DNA of 64,000 nt from Sediminicola sp035798135 (GCA_035798135.1 JAPFBR010000004.1:1-64000), one strand, 5' to 3'; positions 36,723 to 46,585 are shown, counted from the first letter of the stretch. Notes: generated by a model from the sequence alone, not told the origin. Translations and numbers: made by a program.

Positions 36723-39700
36723 TTAATTCTTGTCAGGATTGATTGATGAATTGCTCTCTGCCTCCTTCGTTTTTATTCTGATAAGTTCTTGTTTGGCCTC
36801 TTCCACAACTGTGGTGAATTGTCCGAAATTGGTGATTACGCTTTCCAAAATATAAGTAGCCTGGAAGGCATCTCCCAAGGCATAGAAATTCTTGGCCATG
36901 ATCACCAATCCTTTGCCGCCCCATTCCTTGTAAGCCGAATAGTCCTTGGCTATTTTTGAAACCGATGTATTGGATGCTTCGTAGTTCTTCGCCTTGTTTT
37001 TAAAATAGGCATCATAGTACAGGGCTTCCGCAGCCAATTCACCTGAAGCAATCTTTAAAACTTCGCCATAAGCCTTTTGAGCCCTTGCCTCATTATTGGT
37101 GGCTATTGCCGATCTGGCAATCATAATCTGGGCATCACTCTTGATCCGATCATCTATTTTGGAAGTGGCCAATACCTTCTCAGCATAGGCTATGGTCTTG
37201 TCAAAATTCCTTTGCTCATAGTATCCTTTCATAAGGTTGGATTGGGCAAAAGTGATGTTTTGCTGTATGTTGGCCGTATTTTCCAATTGCTCTAAAAAGG
37301 GAATTGCCGTTGTATAATTTTTGTTCCCTACATAAATTTCACATGCACGGGTCAACGCTTGTTCCGAATACTCACTACCGCCCTTGTTGGCAACAAATGT
37401 GTAATGGGTAAGCGCTTTTTCCTTCTCCCCTTTGGCAAAATACAATTGGGCCAAATTAAAATTGGCCTTTAGGGTATTTAAGCCCGATGGAAATTGTTGG
37501 ATATACGTTTGGTACCCTTTTATGGCAGCTTCGGTACGTCCTTCTATATACTGTTTGTCCGCAGATTCAAAAGTAGCATTGTCCAATTCAGCATCGGTCA
37601 CTTCCACAAAATCCAAGTTTTTTACCCAGGCGGCATACTCGTTCACACGCCCAAGGTCAACATAGATCAATTTGGCCGTGGCCACCGCCTGAACGGCTTC
37701 TTGGGTATTGGGATAATCGCTCACAACGGTTTTAAACTTGCCCAATGCCTGATCGTTTTGACTGGCATTATAATGTACCAATCCTTGTCTCATCAAAGCT
37801 TGTGGCACCAAAGAGCTCCCTTTGTGCTGATTGATCAACCTATCATAAGACCGCAATCCTAAATCAATCTTGTTTTCTTTAATGTAAGAGTTCCCTAATT
37901 CAAAAAGGGCATCGTCCATTAGGGTAGAATTGGGATATTTAGTGGTGAAACTGTTCAACTCTTCAATCTTAGTGGCAGTTCTATCCACAAACCCATAAGA
38001 AAGGGCTTTTTGAAATGATGCATAGTCCTTTTCAGGTCCACTTAAAGCCAATGCCTGATTATAGGCTTCCATCGCCGGCCAATATTTACTGCTTACAAAA
38101 TAACTATCTCCCAAACGTAGATAGGCATCGTGAAATTTGTTGGTGTCCGAAGGGTTTGCGGCTGTATATTTTGAAAAATAAGCTGCTGCATTCGTATAGT
38201 CCTTCAGCTTGAAATAGGTGTACCCCAAATTGTATGCAAGTTCTTTGTATTCTGGGATAGAGCGTGCATTGGGATTGGCTTGAAATTGGATAAAATCTAC
38301 CAGCGCATCCTTGTAATTATTCAATAAATATTGGGCTTCCGCCTTCCAATATTGTGCCCTGGCCTTAAAAGTCCCTTCTTCTGCACTTCCCAACGATTTT
38401 TTAAAATTCTCCACAGCTCCGGAATAATCCGCATCTATAAACAATTCTATCCCTCTATAGTATGCCACTTTCTGGTAGGTTGCCTTACTGGCATAGTTCT
38501 TATTTTCTTCCAAGAGGGTCATGGCCCCTTTAAAATTCTTGGAAGTGATGTAGGAATCCACCAATAGTTCTTGAATTTCTTTGGTCTGGGCACTTCCTGG
38601 ATATTTGTCAAGATAGGTGGTCAAGACCTTGGGAACACTCTCATAGGCATTTCCAATTTCATAGCTCAAACGGGCATAGTTTAAATAGGCATCTTTCTGA
38701 ATTTCAGGAACGAATTCCATTTGTGAGGCATTTCTAAAGGCGTTCAACGCTTCTTGCTTTTTGTCCAATTTCAAATAGCATTCGGCCAAATGGTAATAGG
38801 CATTTTGAGCCACGCTATTGTCTCCTCCAATAATTTTATTGAACTGCTGAATGGCATTGGCAAAATCTTCCTGTTTGTAATAGGAGTAGCCTAAGAAATA
38901 ATAATCCGTATTGCTCCATTTCCCTTTTTTCCCTTTGTATTCTTCCAAATAGGGAATGGCATTGCTATACTGTTTGAGATTGAAGTAACTCTCCCCAATA
39001 ATTTTATTGAGTTCAGAAATCTCTAACCTATCTGCCTTAGGCAATTGTTTTTTAGCAAGTTCTATGGCCTTTTCAAAATTACCAAGCTTAAAATTCATGT
39101 CAGCCTGATAATACGATAGGTTTTCATCCAAGAGTCTTTGATCGGTAATCTGATCGAAGCGGGCACTGGCCCCTGCATAATCATCATTCTGATACGCTAT
39201 AAAGCCCAGGTAATATTTTGCCTGGGAACCGTACTTTGGCGAATTGGTCACTTTATTTAGATACGGTTGTGCCTCTTTGGATCTGTTGGACGAAAAAAGG
39301 GAATACCCATTATTAAAGTTAAAGCGGTCCCTATCTGCTCTGGAGATAGCACCTTGGTCTACTTTTCCATACCATTTTAAGGCATATGGATATTTCCCGG
39401 TCTCAAAATAATAATCGGCCACATCGAAGAAAGCGGAATTTCTTTTGGTGGAGGTAGGGTACTGTTCCACAAAATCCTCCATCAGGCGATCTGCCCCTAT
39501 CTGGTTCAGCCGAATGGCAGCATTGGCCGCATAGTATGCACTATTGGCTTGAACCTCCAAATCATCGGTGTTGGATTTCACCTTGTCAAAAATAGTCTGG
39601 GATGCTTGGTACTGTTTGTTATTGTAAAGCGCAAGCGCTTCTTGATAATCCTTTTCATTATGGGTGTAGATCTTGGATTCCTGGCCATAGCCAATCCATA

Positions 39701-39746
39701 CCATCCCCGTAAGACACAGTAGTAAAGCGGTTTTTTTATTTCGCAT
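36723..39746 (-). CDS. Large exported TPR-repeat protein
   Basis: A 1007-residue protein with a signal peptide ending near GYGQES (residue 22). Almost its entire length is tetratricopeptide repeats, for example YKDALVDFIQFQANP, YFKLKDYTNAAAYFSKYTAANP and YYKQEDFANAIQQFNKII, so it is an extended periplasmic helical solenoid. TPR proteins are protein-interaction scaffolds, and the partner could be the adjacent barrel. It shares an operon with the TonB-like gene and is divergent from ftsE, with a 238-base spacer in which no other gene was seen. Confidence 0.87.
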   Translation of the reverse strand: MRNKKTALLLCLTGMVWIGYGQESKIYTHNEKDYQEALALYNNKQYQASQTIFDKVKSNTDDLEVQANSAYYAANAAIRLNQIGADRLMEDFVEQYPTSTKRNSAFFDVADYYFETGKYPYALKWYGKVDQGAISRADRDRFNFNNGYSLFSSNRSKEAQPYLNKVTNSPKYGSQAKYYLGFIAYQNDDYAGASARFDQITDQRLLDENLSYYQADMNFKLGNFEKAIELAKKQLPKADRLEISELNKIIGESYFNLKQYSNAIPYLEEYKGKKGKWSNTDYYFLGYSYYKQEDFANAIQQFNKIIGGDNSVAQNAYYHLAECYLKLDKKQEALNAFRNASQMEFVPEIQKDAYLNYARLSYEIGNAYESVPKVLTTYLDKYPGSAQTKEIQELLVDSYITSKNFKGAMTLLEENKNYASKATYQKVAYYRGIELFIDADYSGAVENFKKSLGSAEEGTFKARAQYWKAEAQYLLNNYKDALVDFIQFQANPNARSIPEYKELAYNLGYTYFKLKDYTNAAAYFSKYTAANPSDTNKFHDAYLRLGDSYFVSSKYWPAMEAYNQALALSGPEKDYASFQKALSYGFVDRTATKIEELNSFTTKYPNSTLMDDALFELGNSYIKENKIDLGLRSYDRLINQHKGSSLVPQALMRQGLVHYNASQNDQALGKFKTVVSDYPNTQEAVQAVATAKLIYVDLGRVNEYAAWVKNLDFVEVTDAELDNATFESADKQYIEGRTEAAIKGYQTYIQQFPSGLNTLKANFNLAQLYFAKGEKEKALTHYTFVANKGGSEYSEQALTRACEIYVGNKNYTTAIPFLEQLENTANIQQNITFAQSNLMKGYYEQRNFDKTIAYAEKVLATSKIDDRIKSDAQIMIARSAIATNNEARAQKAYGEVLKIASGELAAEALYYDAYFKNKAKNYEASNTSVSKIAKDYSAYKEWGGKGLVIMAKNFYALGDAFQATYILESVITNFGQFTTVVEEAKQELIRIKTKEAESNSSINPDKN

Positions 39747-39984
39747 AATGTTCTCTAGCTGTTAAAAATTAACCGAATATGAATTTATATAACGTTAAAA
39801 ATTGTGCTTAAGTATTCTTGGAAAGCCACATTTTATATGCCTTTTTATAGAACACCCAAAAACAAATCTACTTAACAAAATCCATGCCTTGTTTAACTTT
39901 ATTTAAGGCGAAAGATATATATTTTTAAAAGACCTTGATTTCTTTTAACAAGAACTTATTACCTTTATCACATTAATCAGAAAC

Positions 39985-40668
39985 ATGGGCGAAAGCATAT
40001 TGCATTTAGAGGACGTGGCCGTTTTCCAGCAGGAAAATTTAGTGCTGAACGAAATCAATTTAGAAATAAAAAAGGGAGAATTTGTTTACCTCATCGGCAA
40101 GACCGGGAGTGGCAAAAGTAGCTTTATGAAATTGCTCTACGGGGACCTGCCTCTTTTGGAGGGTTCGGGCAAGATTGTGGATTTTGACCTAAAGACCTTG
40201 AAGGAAAAAGACATCCCATATTTACGAAGAAAACTGGGCATTGTCTTTCAGGATTTTAAATTATTGCCCGATAGGAGCATCAACAAAAACCTACGCTTTG
40301 TCCTTAAAGCTACAGGGTGGACAGATGACAGCCTAATGGATGCGAAGATAGACGAAGTCTTGGGCAAGGTAGGCATGAAGACCAAAGGCTTCAAATTTCC
40401 GCATGAGCTATCCGGAGGCGAGCAACAGCGCATCGCCATTGCCCGTGCCCTCTTGAACGATCCCGAATTGATATTGGCCGATGAGCCAACAGGCAACTTG
40501 GACCCACAGACCAGTGTGGAAGTCATGAAGGTGCTGCAAGAGATCAATGCCACTGGGCGCACCATTTTAATGGCTACCCATGATTACGCCTTAATACTAA
40601 AGTATCCCTCCAAAACCTTGAAATGTGATGGCAACAAAGTGTTTGAAGTGGTTCAAAAGGCCGTTTAA
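39985..40668 (+). CDS. ftsE: Cell division ATP-binding protein FtsE
   Basis: A 227-residue ABC ATPase that with the membrane protein FtsX controls peptidoglycan hydrolase activity at the division septum. Walker A GKTGSGKS is at residues 38-45, the signature LSGGEQQR at 142-149 and Walker B LILADEP at 162-168. FtsE is recognised from the fold-wide pattern (LGIVFQDFKLLPDRSINKNL). ftsX is not next to it in this window, which is common in Bacteroidota. A near-consensus -7 box (TACCTTTA) lies about 25 bases upstream. Confidence 0.9.
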   Translation: MGESILHLEDVAVFQQENLVLNEINLEIKKGEFVYLIGKTGSGKSSFMKLLYGDLPLLEGSGKIVDFDLKTLKEKDIPYLRRKLGIVFQDFKLLPDRSINKNLRFVLKATGWTDDSLMDAKIDEVLGKVGMKTKGFKFPHELSGGEQQRIAIARALLNDPELILADEPTGNLDPQTSVEVMKVLQEINATGRTILMATHDYALILKYPSKTLKCDGNKVFEVVQKAV

Positions 40669-40710
40669 CAAAATTATATTTCTGTAACCCGCACCATTGG
40701 CCAATCGCCC

Positions 40711-41529
40711 ATGATCATAAAAAAACAAGTCTATAGAGCAGATAAAAAGGTGAACCCCATTATTGGTATTCTCCTTTTTCTTATTTCCATTCTCCTCTTC
40801 GTTTTTACGGTTCCTTTTGGCTTCATCTATGCACTTGTTTACAAACTTTTTAAAAAGGGAATAACAGGAATAGGGGAATATGCCCTCAAAATAGCCATAT
40901 CCATTGACCAATTGGGCAATGTGAGCATGCAGCACCTCTTGAATTTTCTGTGGATTAAAGAAGGCGGTTACTATTTTGGCAATAGGGACGAGACCATTTC
41001 CAGTGCTATAGGTCGCAATAAAAAGTTGGGCACCCTAACCTTTTTTGGGCGGGGTATAGACAAACTATTGGATACCATTGATCCCAACCATTCCCTGAAT
41101 TCCATTGATTATTACATAGAACCTTCCGAAAAAATAATTGACAAGCTGGCTTGGATCCATTTGATGGACCGCAGAATATTGAGCACCCGCAGTAAGGGCA
41201 AGACCAAATACTATATTCCGGGCGGAAAAAGAGAATTTGGCGAAACGGATACAACAACCTTGGTCAGAGAAATAAAAGAAGAACTCAGTGTGGATATAAA
41301 TGTCCCTTCATTGGAATTTATAGGAATTTTTGAAGCCCAGGCCGACGGCCACAAACCGGGTATTCTAGTCCGAATGACCTGTTATGCCGCAGGATACCAT
41401 GGCCAATTGCAACCCGCTTCTGAAATTGAGGAAATGGTATGGCTTACCTACAAAGACCGTGAAATGGTTTCTGCCGTGGACCAATTGATTTTCGATTTTC
41501 TTTTCCACAAGGGCGATCTTGTAAATTAA
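40711..41529 (+). CDS. Membrane domain fused to a Nudix hydrolase
   Basis: A 272-residue protein of two parts. Residues 1-130 hold one strong hydrophobic segment (about 14-45) and a soluble helical part ending DTIDPNHSLNSID; this matches a type of small membrane protein usually encoded alone. Residues about 142-272 form a Nudix domain starting IDKLAWIHLMDRR. The Nudix box runs from G172 to V194 (GKREFGETDTTTLVREIKEELSV), with Ser193 in place of the usual Gly. Nudix enzymes cleave nucleoside diphosphate derivatives. No stop or second start is visible at the junction. It is 42 bases downstream of ftsE, so the two are probably co-transcribed. Confidence 0.85.
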   Translation: MIIKKQVYRADKKVNPIIGILLFLISILLFVFTVPFGFIYALVYKLFKKGITGIGEYALKIAISIDQLGNVSMQHLLNFLWIKEGGYYFGNRDETISSAIGRNKKLGTLTFFGRGIDKLLDTIDPNHSLNSIDYYIEPSEKIIDKLAWIHLMDRRILSTRSKGKTKYYIPGGKREFGETDTTTLVREIKEELSVDINVPSLEFIGIFEAQADGHKPGILVRMTCYAAGYHGQLQPASEIEEMVWLTYKDREMVSAVDQLIFDFLFHKGDLVN

Positions 41530-41592
41530 CACGATTATCAATTGCCGAATCTTTTTTGTTTCTTTGCCGCGCATAAGAACAAAATACACTAC

Positions 41593-42330
41593 ATGGAAAT
41601 ACTCGGTATAGATATAGGTGGCTCTGGAATAAAAGGGGCATTGGTAAATGTTGAAACAGGAGAGATGCTAACGGAGCGCTTCCGGATTCCTACCCCTAAG
41701 TCTAAAAAACCGGCCGCTATTGCCGAGGTGGTTGCACAAATTGTAACCCATTTCAATTATACCGGTCCTGTGGGATGCGGCTTCCCTTCCATTATCAGAC
41801 ATGGAATCTGTAAGTCCCAAGGCAACTTACACAAATCATGGGTGGGCATAAAAGTGGACGATCTTTTCATGGGGGCCACAGGGCAACCCTTTACTGTAAT
41901 CAATGATGCCGATGCTGCGGGATGCGCCTGTATGAATTACGGCGTAGGCAAAGGTGAAAAGGGATTGGTGATCATGATCACCATAGGAACCGGTCTGGGC
42001 AGTGGTGCATTTTTAGATGGCAGGTTGATCCCAAATTTTGAATTGGGGCAGATTCCGTATAAAAAACACGATAAGATAGAATCATGGGCAGCAGGGTCCG
42101 TGAAAGAAAATAAGAACATGAGCTATAAAAAGTGGGGCAAGCGCTTTAACAAATTCCTGAATTACGTGGATTTGATCGTAGCCCCTGAATTGATCATCCT
42201 AGGTGGCGGTGCCTCCAAGGATTGGGACGAATTTAAGGACCAAATAGATGTGGACACCAGAGTAATCCCAGCAGAATTGGAGAATACGGCCGGCATCATA
42301 GGTGCGGCTTCTGCCTGTGTAATTAACTAA
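41593..42330 (+). CDS. ROK-family polyphosphate glucokinase
   Basis: A 245-residue cytoplasmic sugar kinase. The phosphate 1 motif GIDIGGSGIKGALV is at residues 4-17. The phosphate 2 and hinge motifs are visible as VINDADAAGC, GTGLGSGAF and LGGGAS. The pattern (NDADAAGCACMNYG, PELIILGGGASKDWDEF) matches polyphosphate--glucose phosphotransferases, which use polyphosphate and often ATP to phosphorylate glucose. No ROK repressor DNA-binding domain is present. The upstream in-frame TTG at 41542 was rejected in favour of the ATG at 41593 because the conserved N-terminus starts there. Confidence 0.88.
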   Translation: MEILGIDIGGSGIKGALVNVETGEMLTERFRIPTPKSKKPAAIAEVVAQIVTHFNYTGPVGCGFPSIIRHGICKSQGNLHKSWVGIKVDDLFMGATGQPFTVINDADAAGCACMNYGVGKGEKGLVIMITIGTGLGSGAFLDGRLIPNFELGQIPYKKHDKIESWAAGSVKENKNMSYKKWGKRFNKFLNYVDLIVAPELIILGGGASKDWDEFKDQIDVDTRVIPAELENTAGIIGAASACVIN

Positions 42331-42347
42331 TTCAGCATTTTAAAAAC

Positions 42348-42380
42348 AAAAAGCCCCGAACCAATGGTTCGGGGCTTTTT
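42348..42380. terminator. Bidirectional terminator between glucokinase and typA
   Basis: Perfect 15-bp stem AAAAAGCCCCGAACC / GGTTCGGGGCTTTTT with a 3-base loop between two convergent genes. Confidence 0.95.
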
Positions 42381-42399
42381 TATTGCATTAAGATTGCTA

Positions 42400-44199
42400 T
42401 TAAGCGATTTTATTACGCTTACGCTCATTTTCGGTTAAATATATTTTCCTTAAACGGATATGTTTTGGCGTAACCTCAACATATTCATCTTTCTGAATAT
42501 ATTCCAATGCTTCTTCCAAAGAGAATTTAATGGCAGGCACAATTTTAGCCTTGTCATCTGCTCCTGAAGAACGTACGTTGGACATTTTCTTTGTTTTAGT
42601 GATATTCACGGTCATATCATCACCTCTTGAATTTTCACCAATAACTTGACCTTCGTAGATATCTTCTCCTGGCTCAACAAAAAACTTACCTCTATCCTGT
42701 AATTTATCAATTGAATAAGGAATGGATTTTCCCATTTCCATAGAAACCAATGACCCATTTTGACGCTGAGGAATATCACCTTTCATTGGTTGATATTCTA
42801 AAAATCTATGTGACATTATGGCTTCCCCAGCTGTAGCGGTCAATAATTGATTTCTTAAACCAATAATACCTCTTGATGGAATCAAGAATTCGCAAATCAT
42901 ACGATTTCCTTTAGCTTCCATACTGGTCATCTCTCCTTTACGAATAGAAACCATTTCAACAGCCCTACCAGAAACTTCTTCCGGCAAATCTATTGTTAAA
43001 GTCTCAATTGGCTCACATTTTACACCATCAACTTCTTTGATGATTACCTGTGGTTGCCCAATTTGCAATTCGTATCCTTCACGACGCATCGTTTCAATTA
43101 ATACGGAAAGGTGCAATACCCCACGACCGAAGACCAAAAATTTATCGGCACTATCAGTTGCATTAACACGTAATGCCAAATTCTTCTCCAGTTCACGTGC
43201 TAAACGATCCTTAATATGACGAGAGGTAACGAATTTACCGTCTTTACCAAAAAACGGACTATCGTTAATGGTAAACAACATACTCATTGTTGGCTCATCA
43301 ATCGCGATTGTTTTTAAGCCTTCTGGATTTTCGACATCGGCAACAGTATCACCAATCTCAAAACCTTCCAACCCAACAATAGCACAAATATCGCCAGTTT
43401 TAACTTCTTCTACTTTAAGTCTCCCTAGACCTTCAAAGGTATAAAGTTCTTTAATTTTTGTTTTAACAATTTTACCATCTCTTTTTACCAAAGAAATTTG
43501 TTGCCCTTCTTTTAGGGTACCTCTTAACAATCTACCAATCGCAATACGACCTGTAAAAGAAGAGAAATCCAAGGAAGTAATCAACATTTGAGTATTCCCC
43601 TCTTTAGCTTCAAAAGTTGGAATATGCTCTATCACCATATCCAATAATGGTTCTATATTATCTGTTTGGTTTTTCCAATCATCGCTCATCCAGTTGTTCT
43701 TTGCAGAACCGTAAACGGTTGGAAAATCGAGCTGCCATTCTTCGGCACCCAATTCATACATTAAATCAAACACTTTTTCATGTACTTCTTCAGGAGTACA
43801 ATTTTCCTTGTCAACTTTATTTATCACAACGCAAGGCTTTAACCCAAGATCGATAGCTTTTTGCAAAACAAATCGAGTTTGTGGCATTGGACCTTCAAAA
43901 GCATCCACCAATAACAATACCCCGTCGGCCATGTTCAAAACACGCTCAACCTCACCACCGAAATCGGCGTGACCAGGAGTATCGATAATATTAATTTTGG
44001 TTCCTTTATATACAACAGAAACGTTTTTAGAAGTAATGGTGATACCCCTTTCACGCTCCAAATCGTTGTTGTCCAAAATTAAATCGCCAGTGTTCTGGTT
44101 CTCCCTGAACAATTGGCAGTGGTACATTATTTTGTCCACTAACGTAGTCTTACCGTGATCTACGTGGGCAATGATTGCAATATTTTTTGTTGCTGACAT
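42400..44199 (-). CDS. typA: Ribosome-associated GTPase TypA/BipA
   Basis: A 599-residue translational GTPase related to EF-G and LepA, involved in 50S subunit biogenesis and stress adaptation. G1 is AHVDHGKTTLVDKI, G2/switch ERERGITI, G3 DTPGHADFG and G4 NKVDKENC. The EF-G-like domains III and V and the BipA-specific C-terminal region (GEDIYEGQVIGENSRGDDMTVN, RSSGADDKAKIVPAI) follow. It is monocistronic with its own promoter. Confidence 0.97.
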   Translation of the reverse strand: MSATKNIAIIAHVDHGKTTLVDKIMYHCQLFRENQNTGDLILDNNDLERERGITITSKNVSVVYKGTKINIIDTPGHADFGGEVERVLNMADGVLLLVDAFEGPMPQTRFVLQKAIDLGLKPCVVINKVDKENCTPEEVHEKVFDLMYELGAEEWQLDFPTVYGSAKNNWMSDDWKNQTDNIEPLLDMVIEHIPTFEAKEGNTQMLITSLDFSSFTGRIAIGRLLRGTLKEGQQISLVKRDGKIVKTKIKELYTFEGLGRLKVEEVKTGDICAIVGLEGFEIGDTVADVENPEGLKTIAIDEPTMSMLFTINDSPFFGKDGKFVTSRHIKDRLARELEKNLALRVNATDSADKFLVFGRGVLHLSVLIETMRREGYELQIGQPQVIIKEVDGVKCEPIETLTIDLPEEVSGRAVEMVSIRKGEMTSMEAKGNRMICEFLIPSRGIIGLRNQLLTATAGEAIMSHRFLEYQPMKGDIPQRQNGSLVSMEMGKSIPYSIDKLQDRGKFFVEPGEDIYEGQVIGENSRGDDMTVNITKTKKMSNVRSSGADDKAKIVPAIKFSLEEALEYIQKDEYVEVTPKHIRLRKIYLTENERKRNKIA

Positions 44200-44240
44200 A
44201 ACTATATTTTAAAAGCATTCTATGTTCCTGAATGCGCGCG

Positions 44241-44274
44241 CAAAGATACTCCTTTTTTTAAACCTTTTGACAAA
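44241..44274 (-). promoter_or_regulatory. Promoter of typA
   Basis: On the minus strand TTTG (44271-44274), a 22-base spacer and TATCTTTG (44241-44248) fit the Bacteroidota promoter. The -7 box is 41 bases before the typA ATG. Confidence 0.65.
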
Positions 44275-44429
44275 AGGTTGGTTTTTCTTAATATATTGAT
44301 TTTGAAGCAGTTTCACAAAGTAACAATGCGATTTTTTTTGATCCTAAAAGGGGTTAAAAACCTTCTATAAAGGACATTATAACCGCTACCGTTCATGACC
44401 CAAATGGCGCTACTTTTTATATCGACAAA

Positions 44430-44915
44430 TTATTGTTCGTCTGCCGATGGGCCATAAGTAGCGGGTACCGGCTGATCCAATAAACGTAGACACACCCCTA
44501 ATTGTGCTCTATGGTGTGGCAGTTGATTGAGAACCATGCCCCGCAGAACTTGATGTTTTGGCATGTCCATTACTGTTTTTCCGCCTTGGATCATTTTCCA
44601 ATGCTTTTCAAATTCACTATCAGGTACTTTTAGAGATTTTTTGGCCTCCTCGGTTGAGGCTTTCAACACCTTCACCATTTCATCCACACTTTCAGTAATG
44701 GGTGGCTTGTAATCATCCATGGTCATTTCATCCTGTACCATGGTACCTGTTACCCAACTGGGTATCTCTGCCAAATGGCTTCCCAACTGTTTCAGGGACA
44801 TTGATTTTGGATGGGGCCGCCATTCCAATTTATCCTTTGGGATACGTTTTAAGAATTTTTCTGTCAGGGCCACTTCATGTTCCAATTCTGCAATTAACAT
44901 ATTTTGTAGTTCCAT
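44430..44915 (-). CDS. DinB-family protein
   Basis: A 161-residue four-helix-bundle protein of the DinB/YfiT superfamily. The helices and metal-binding histidines are recognisable: SLKQLGSHLAEIPSW and, near the C-terminus, NQLPHHRAQLGVCLRLLDQPVPATYG. Characterised relatives bind a divalent metal and act as thiol transferases (bacillithiol-type), but the substrate here is unknown. It is a single gene with no terminator hairpin evident. Confidence 0.87.
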   Translation of the reverse strand: MELQNMLIAELEHEVALTEKFLKRIPKDKLEWRPHPKSMSLKQLGSHLAEIPSWVTGTMVQDEMTMDDYKPPITESVDEMVKVLKASTEEAKKSLKVPDSEFEKHWKMIQGGKTVMDMPKHQVLRGMVLNQLPHHRAQLGVCLRLLDQPVPATYGPSADEQ

Positions 44916-45035
44916 GATATCTATGTTATTGGTTAACCTATAATTTACGAAATTTTAAGACACCTAAAAAAGACATGGATCATGTTGCCATTGGATTTAA
45001 TAAAATTTTATGAATTTAAAAGACGGCTTCTTCAG

Positions 45036-45602
45036 TTACCTCCCAACACACCATCGCTTTTCATTGATGATCCAACCAATGCTTACATTTGCAACAGGAA
45101 GAATAGCGTTCTCAAACTGACCCGCATAATAGGCTGCACCTACATCCACCGAAAAGTTGAATCCAGAATCGTAGCTGCGTTGCAGGCCAGTGACTATGCC
45201 ACCATAACCAAAAACACCTTTTACCAACCCATTGTTGATAGTGCGGGTGCCTGGAAAGAAAACCGCAACTGCAGGAGCCACATAATTGGCCGAGTTGCCA
45301 TAAATTTGCCTTCTATTTCGTTGGCGATTTTCGAAATTGTAATAATACCGATATTGGCCGGCGATTGCAGGAAAAAAACCAACCTCCTCGTACACGTCAG
45401 GAAGTTCTGGATCCAAGGCAAATTGCATTCCTACTTTGATATCAAAAGTGGTGTTTACTCCCAACGCCATTTCATATTCCAACCCTGGATTTATAAGATT
45501 GATTTTTAACTGTCTCAATTCACAATTTTTACCGAATTGGGCATTGGCTTGGCAAACCAAAAGCAGTATTAAAAATAAAGATGTTTTCCGTATCTGGGTC
45601 AT
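45036..45602 (-). CDS. Hypothetical exported protein, probable small outer-membrane barrel
   Basis: A 188-residue protein with a signal peptide ending near ANAQF (residue 22). Mature strands such as LRQLKINLINPGLEYEMAL, FFPAIAGQYRYYYNFENRQR and GFNFSVDVGAAYYAG alternate hydrophobic and polar residues, in line with an 8-stranded barrel. No family is assigned. It is divergent from kdsA. Confidence 0.7.
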   Translation of the reverse strand: MTQIRKTSLFLILLLVCQANAQFGKNCELRQLKINLINPGLEYEMALGVNTTFDIKVGMQFALDPELPDVYEEVGFFPAIAGQYRYYYNFENRQRNRRQIYGNSANYVAPAVAVFFPGTRTINNGLVKGVFGYGGIVTGLQRSYDSGFNFSVDVGAAYYAGQFENAILPVANVSIGWIINEKRWCVGR

Positions 45603-45658
45603 TTTGACAAAAGTTTAGACAATCGCACCCCTATACAACAGTTAGTTGCTTAAAATAT

Positions 45659-45666
45659 TATCTTTG
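45659..45666 (+). promoter_or_regulatory. -7 box upstream of kdsA
   Basis: TATCTTTG fits TAnnTTTG, 18 bases before the kdsA ATG. No TTG sits at the expected -33 distance. Confidence 0.45.
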
Positions 45667-45684
45667 TCCCAAAAATAGTAGCGC

Positions 45685-46506
45685 ATGAATCTATCCCTTA
45701 TACCTCAAATAAAACATACCGATAGCAATAACTTTTTTCTGCTTTGTGGGCCTTGTGCCATTGAAGGAGAGGAAATGGCAATGCGCATTGCGGAAAAGGT
45801 GGTCTCCATTACCGACAAACTGCAAATCCCGTATATATTTAAAGGAAGTTTTAAGAAGGCCAACCGCAGTAGGGTGGATAGTTTTACAGGGATAGGTGAT
45901 GAAAAAGCCTTAAAAATACTTCGTAAAGTCTCTGAAACCTTTCATGTGCCCACTGTAACGGATATCCATGAAATCTCCGATGCCGCTATGGCCGCAGAAT
46001 ATGTGGATGTTTTACAAATACCAGCTTTTTTGGTTAGGCAAACCGATTTGGTGGTTGCAGCAGCTGAGACAAGTAAGGTTGTTAACCTTAAAAAAGGACA
46101 GTTTATGAGTCCAGAAAGCATGAAACATGCTGTAATGAAAGTGGAGGAATCAGGTAACGGACAAGTGATGGTGACCGACCGTGGTACCATGTTCGGATAC
46201 CAAGATATGATCGTGGATTTTAGGGGCATTCCTACCATGAGGCAATATGCGCCGGTGGTCTTGGATGTAACCCATTCCCTTCAGCAACCCAATCAATCTT
46301 CAGGGGTTACCGGGGGAAGACCGGATATGATAGAGACTATTGCACGTGCAGGAATAGTTACCGGGGCAGATGGTATTTTTATGGAAACCCATTTTGATCC
46401 CGCCAATGCCAAAAGCGATGGGGCCAATATGTTGCATTTGGACCATTTGGAAAAATTATTGACAAATTTAGTCGCTATTAGAAAAACCGTGAACAGCTTG
46501 AAATAA
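45685..46506 (+). CDS. kdsA: 3-deoxy-8-phosphooctulonate synthase (KDO-8-phosphate synthase)
   Basis: Condenses arabinose-5-phosphate and phosphoenolpyruvate to KDO-8-phosphate, an early step in the inner core of lipopolysaccharide. The 273-residue TIM-barrel protein has FLLCGPCAIEGEEMA near residues 17-31 and SFKKANRSR, then QPNQSSGVTGGRPDMI and ETHFDPANAKSDGANML near the C-terminus. The sequence is complete. It ends at a strong terminator. Confidence 0.97.
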   Translation: MNLSLIPQIKHTDSNNFFLLCGPCAIEGEEMAMRIAEKVVSITDKLQIPYIFKGSFKKANRSRVDSFTGIGDEKALKILRKVSETFHVPTVTDIHEISDAAMAAEYVDVLQIPAFLVRQTDLVVAAAETSKVVNLKKGQFMSPESMKHAVMKVEESGNGQVMVTDRGTMFGYQDMIVDFRGIPTMRQYAPVVLDVTHSLQQPNQSSGVTGGRPDMIETIARAGIVTGADGIFMETHFDPANAKSDGANMLHLDHLEKLLTNLVAIRKTVNSLK

Positions 46507-46531
46507 AAATCCAGCTCCCAACAAATCATAG

Positions 46532-46562
46532 AAAAGGCCAGTGCAAATGCATTGGCCTTTTT
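46532..46562 (+). terminator. Terminator of kdsA
   Basis: 14-bp stem AAAAGGCCAGTGCA / TGCATTGGCCTTTT (one G:T pair) with a 2-base loop and T run, 26 bases after the kdsA stop codon. It may also serve the convergent gene. Confidence 0.93.
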
Positions 46563-46585
46563 ATATTCAAAGAAATTATTCCCTT

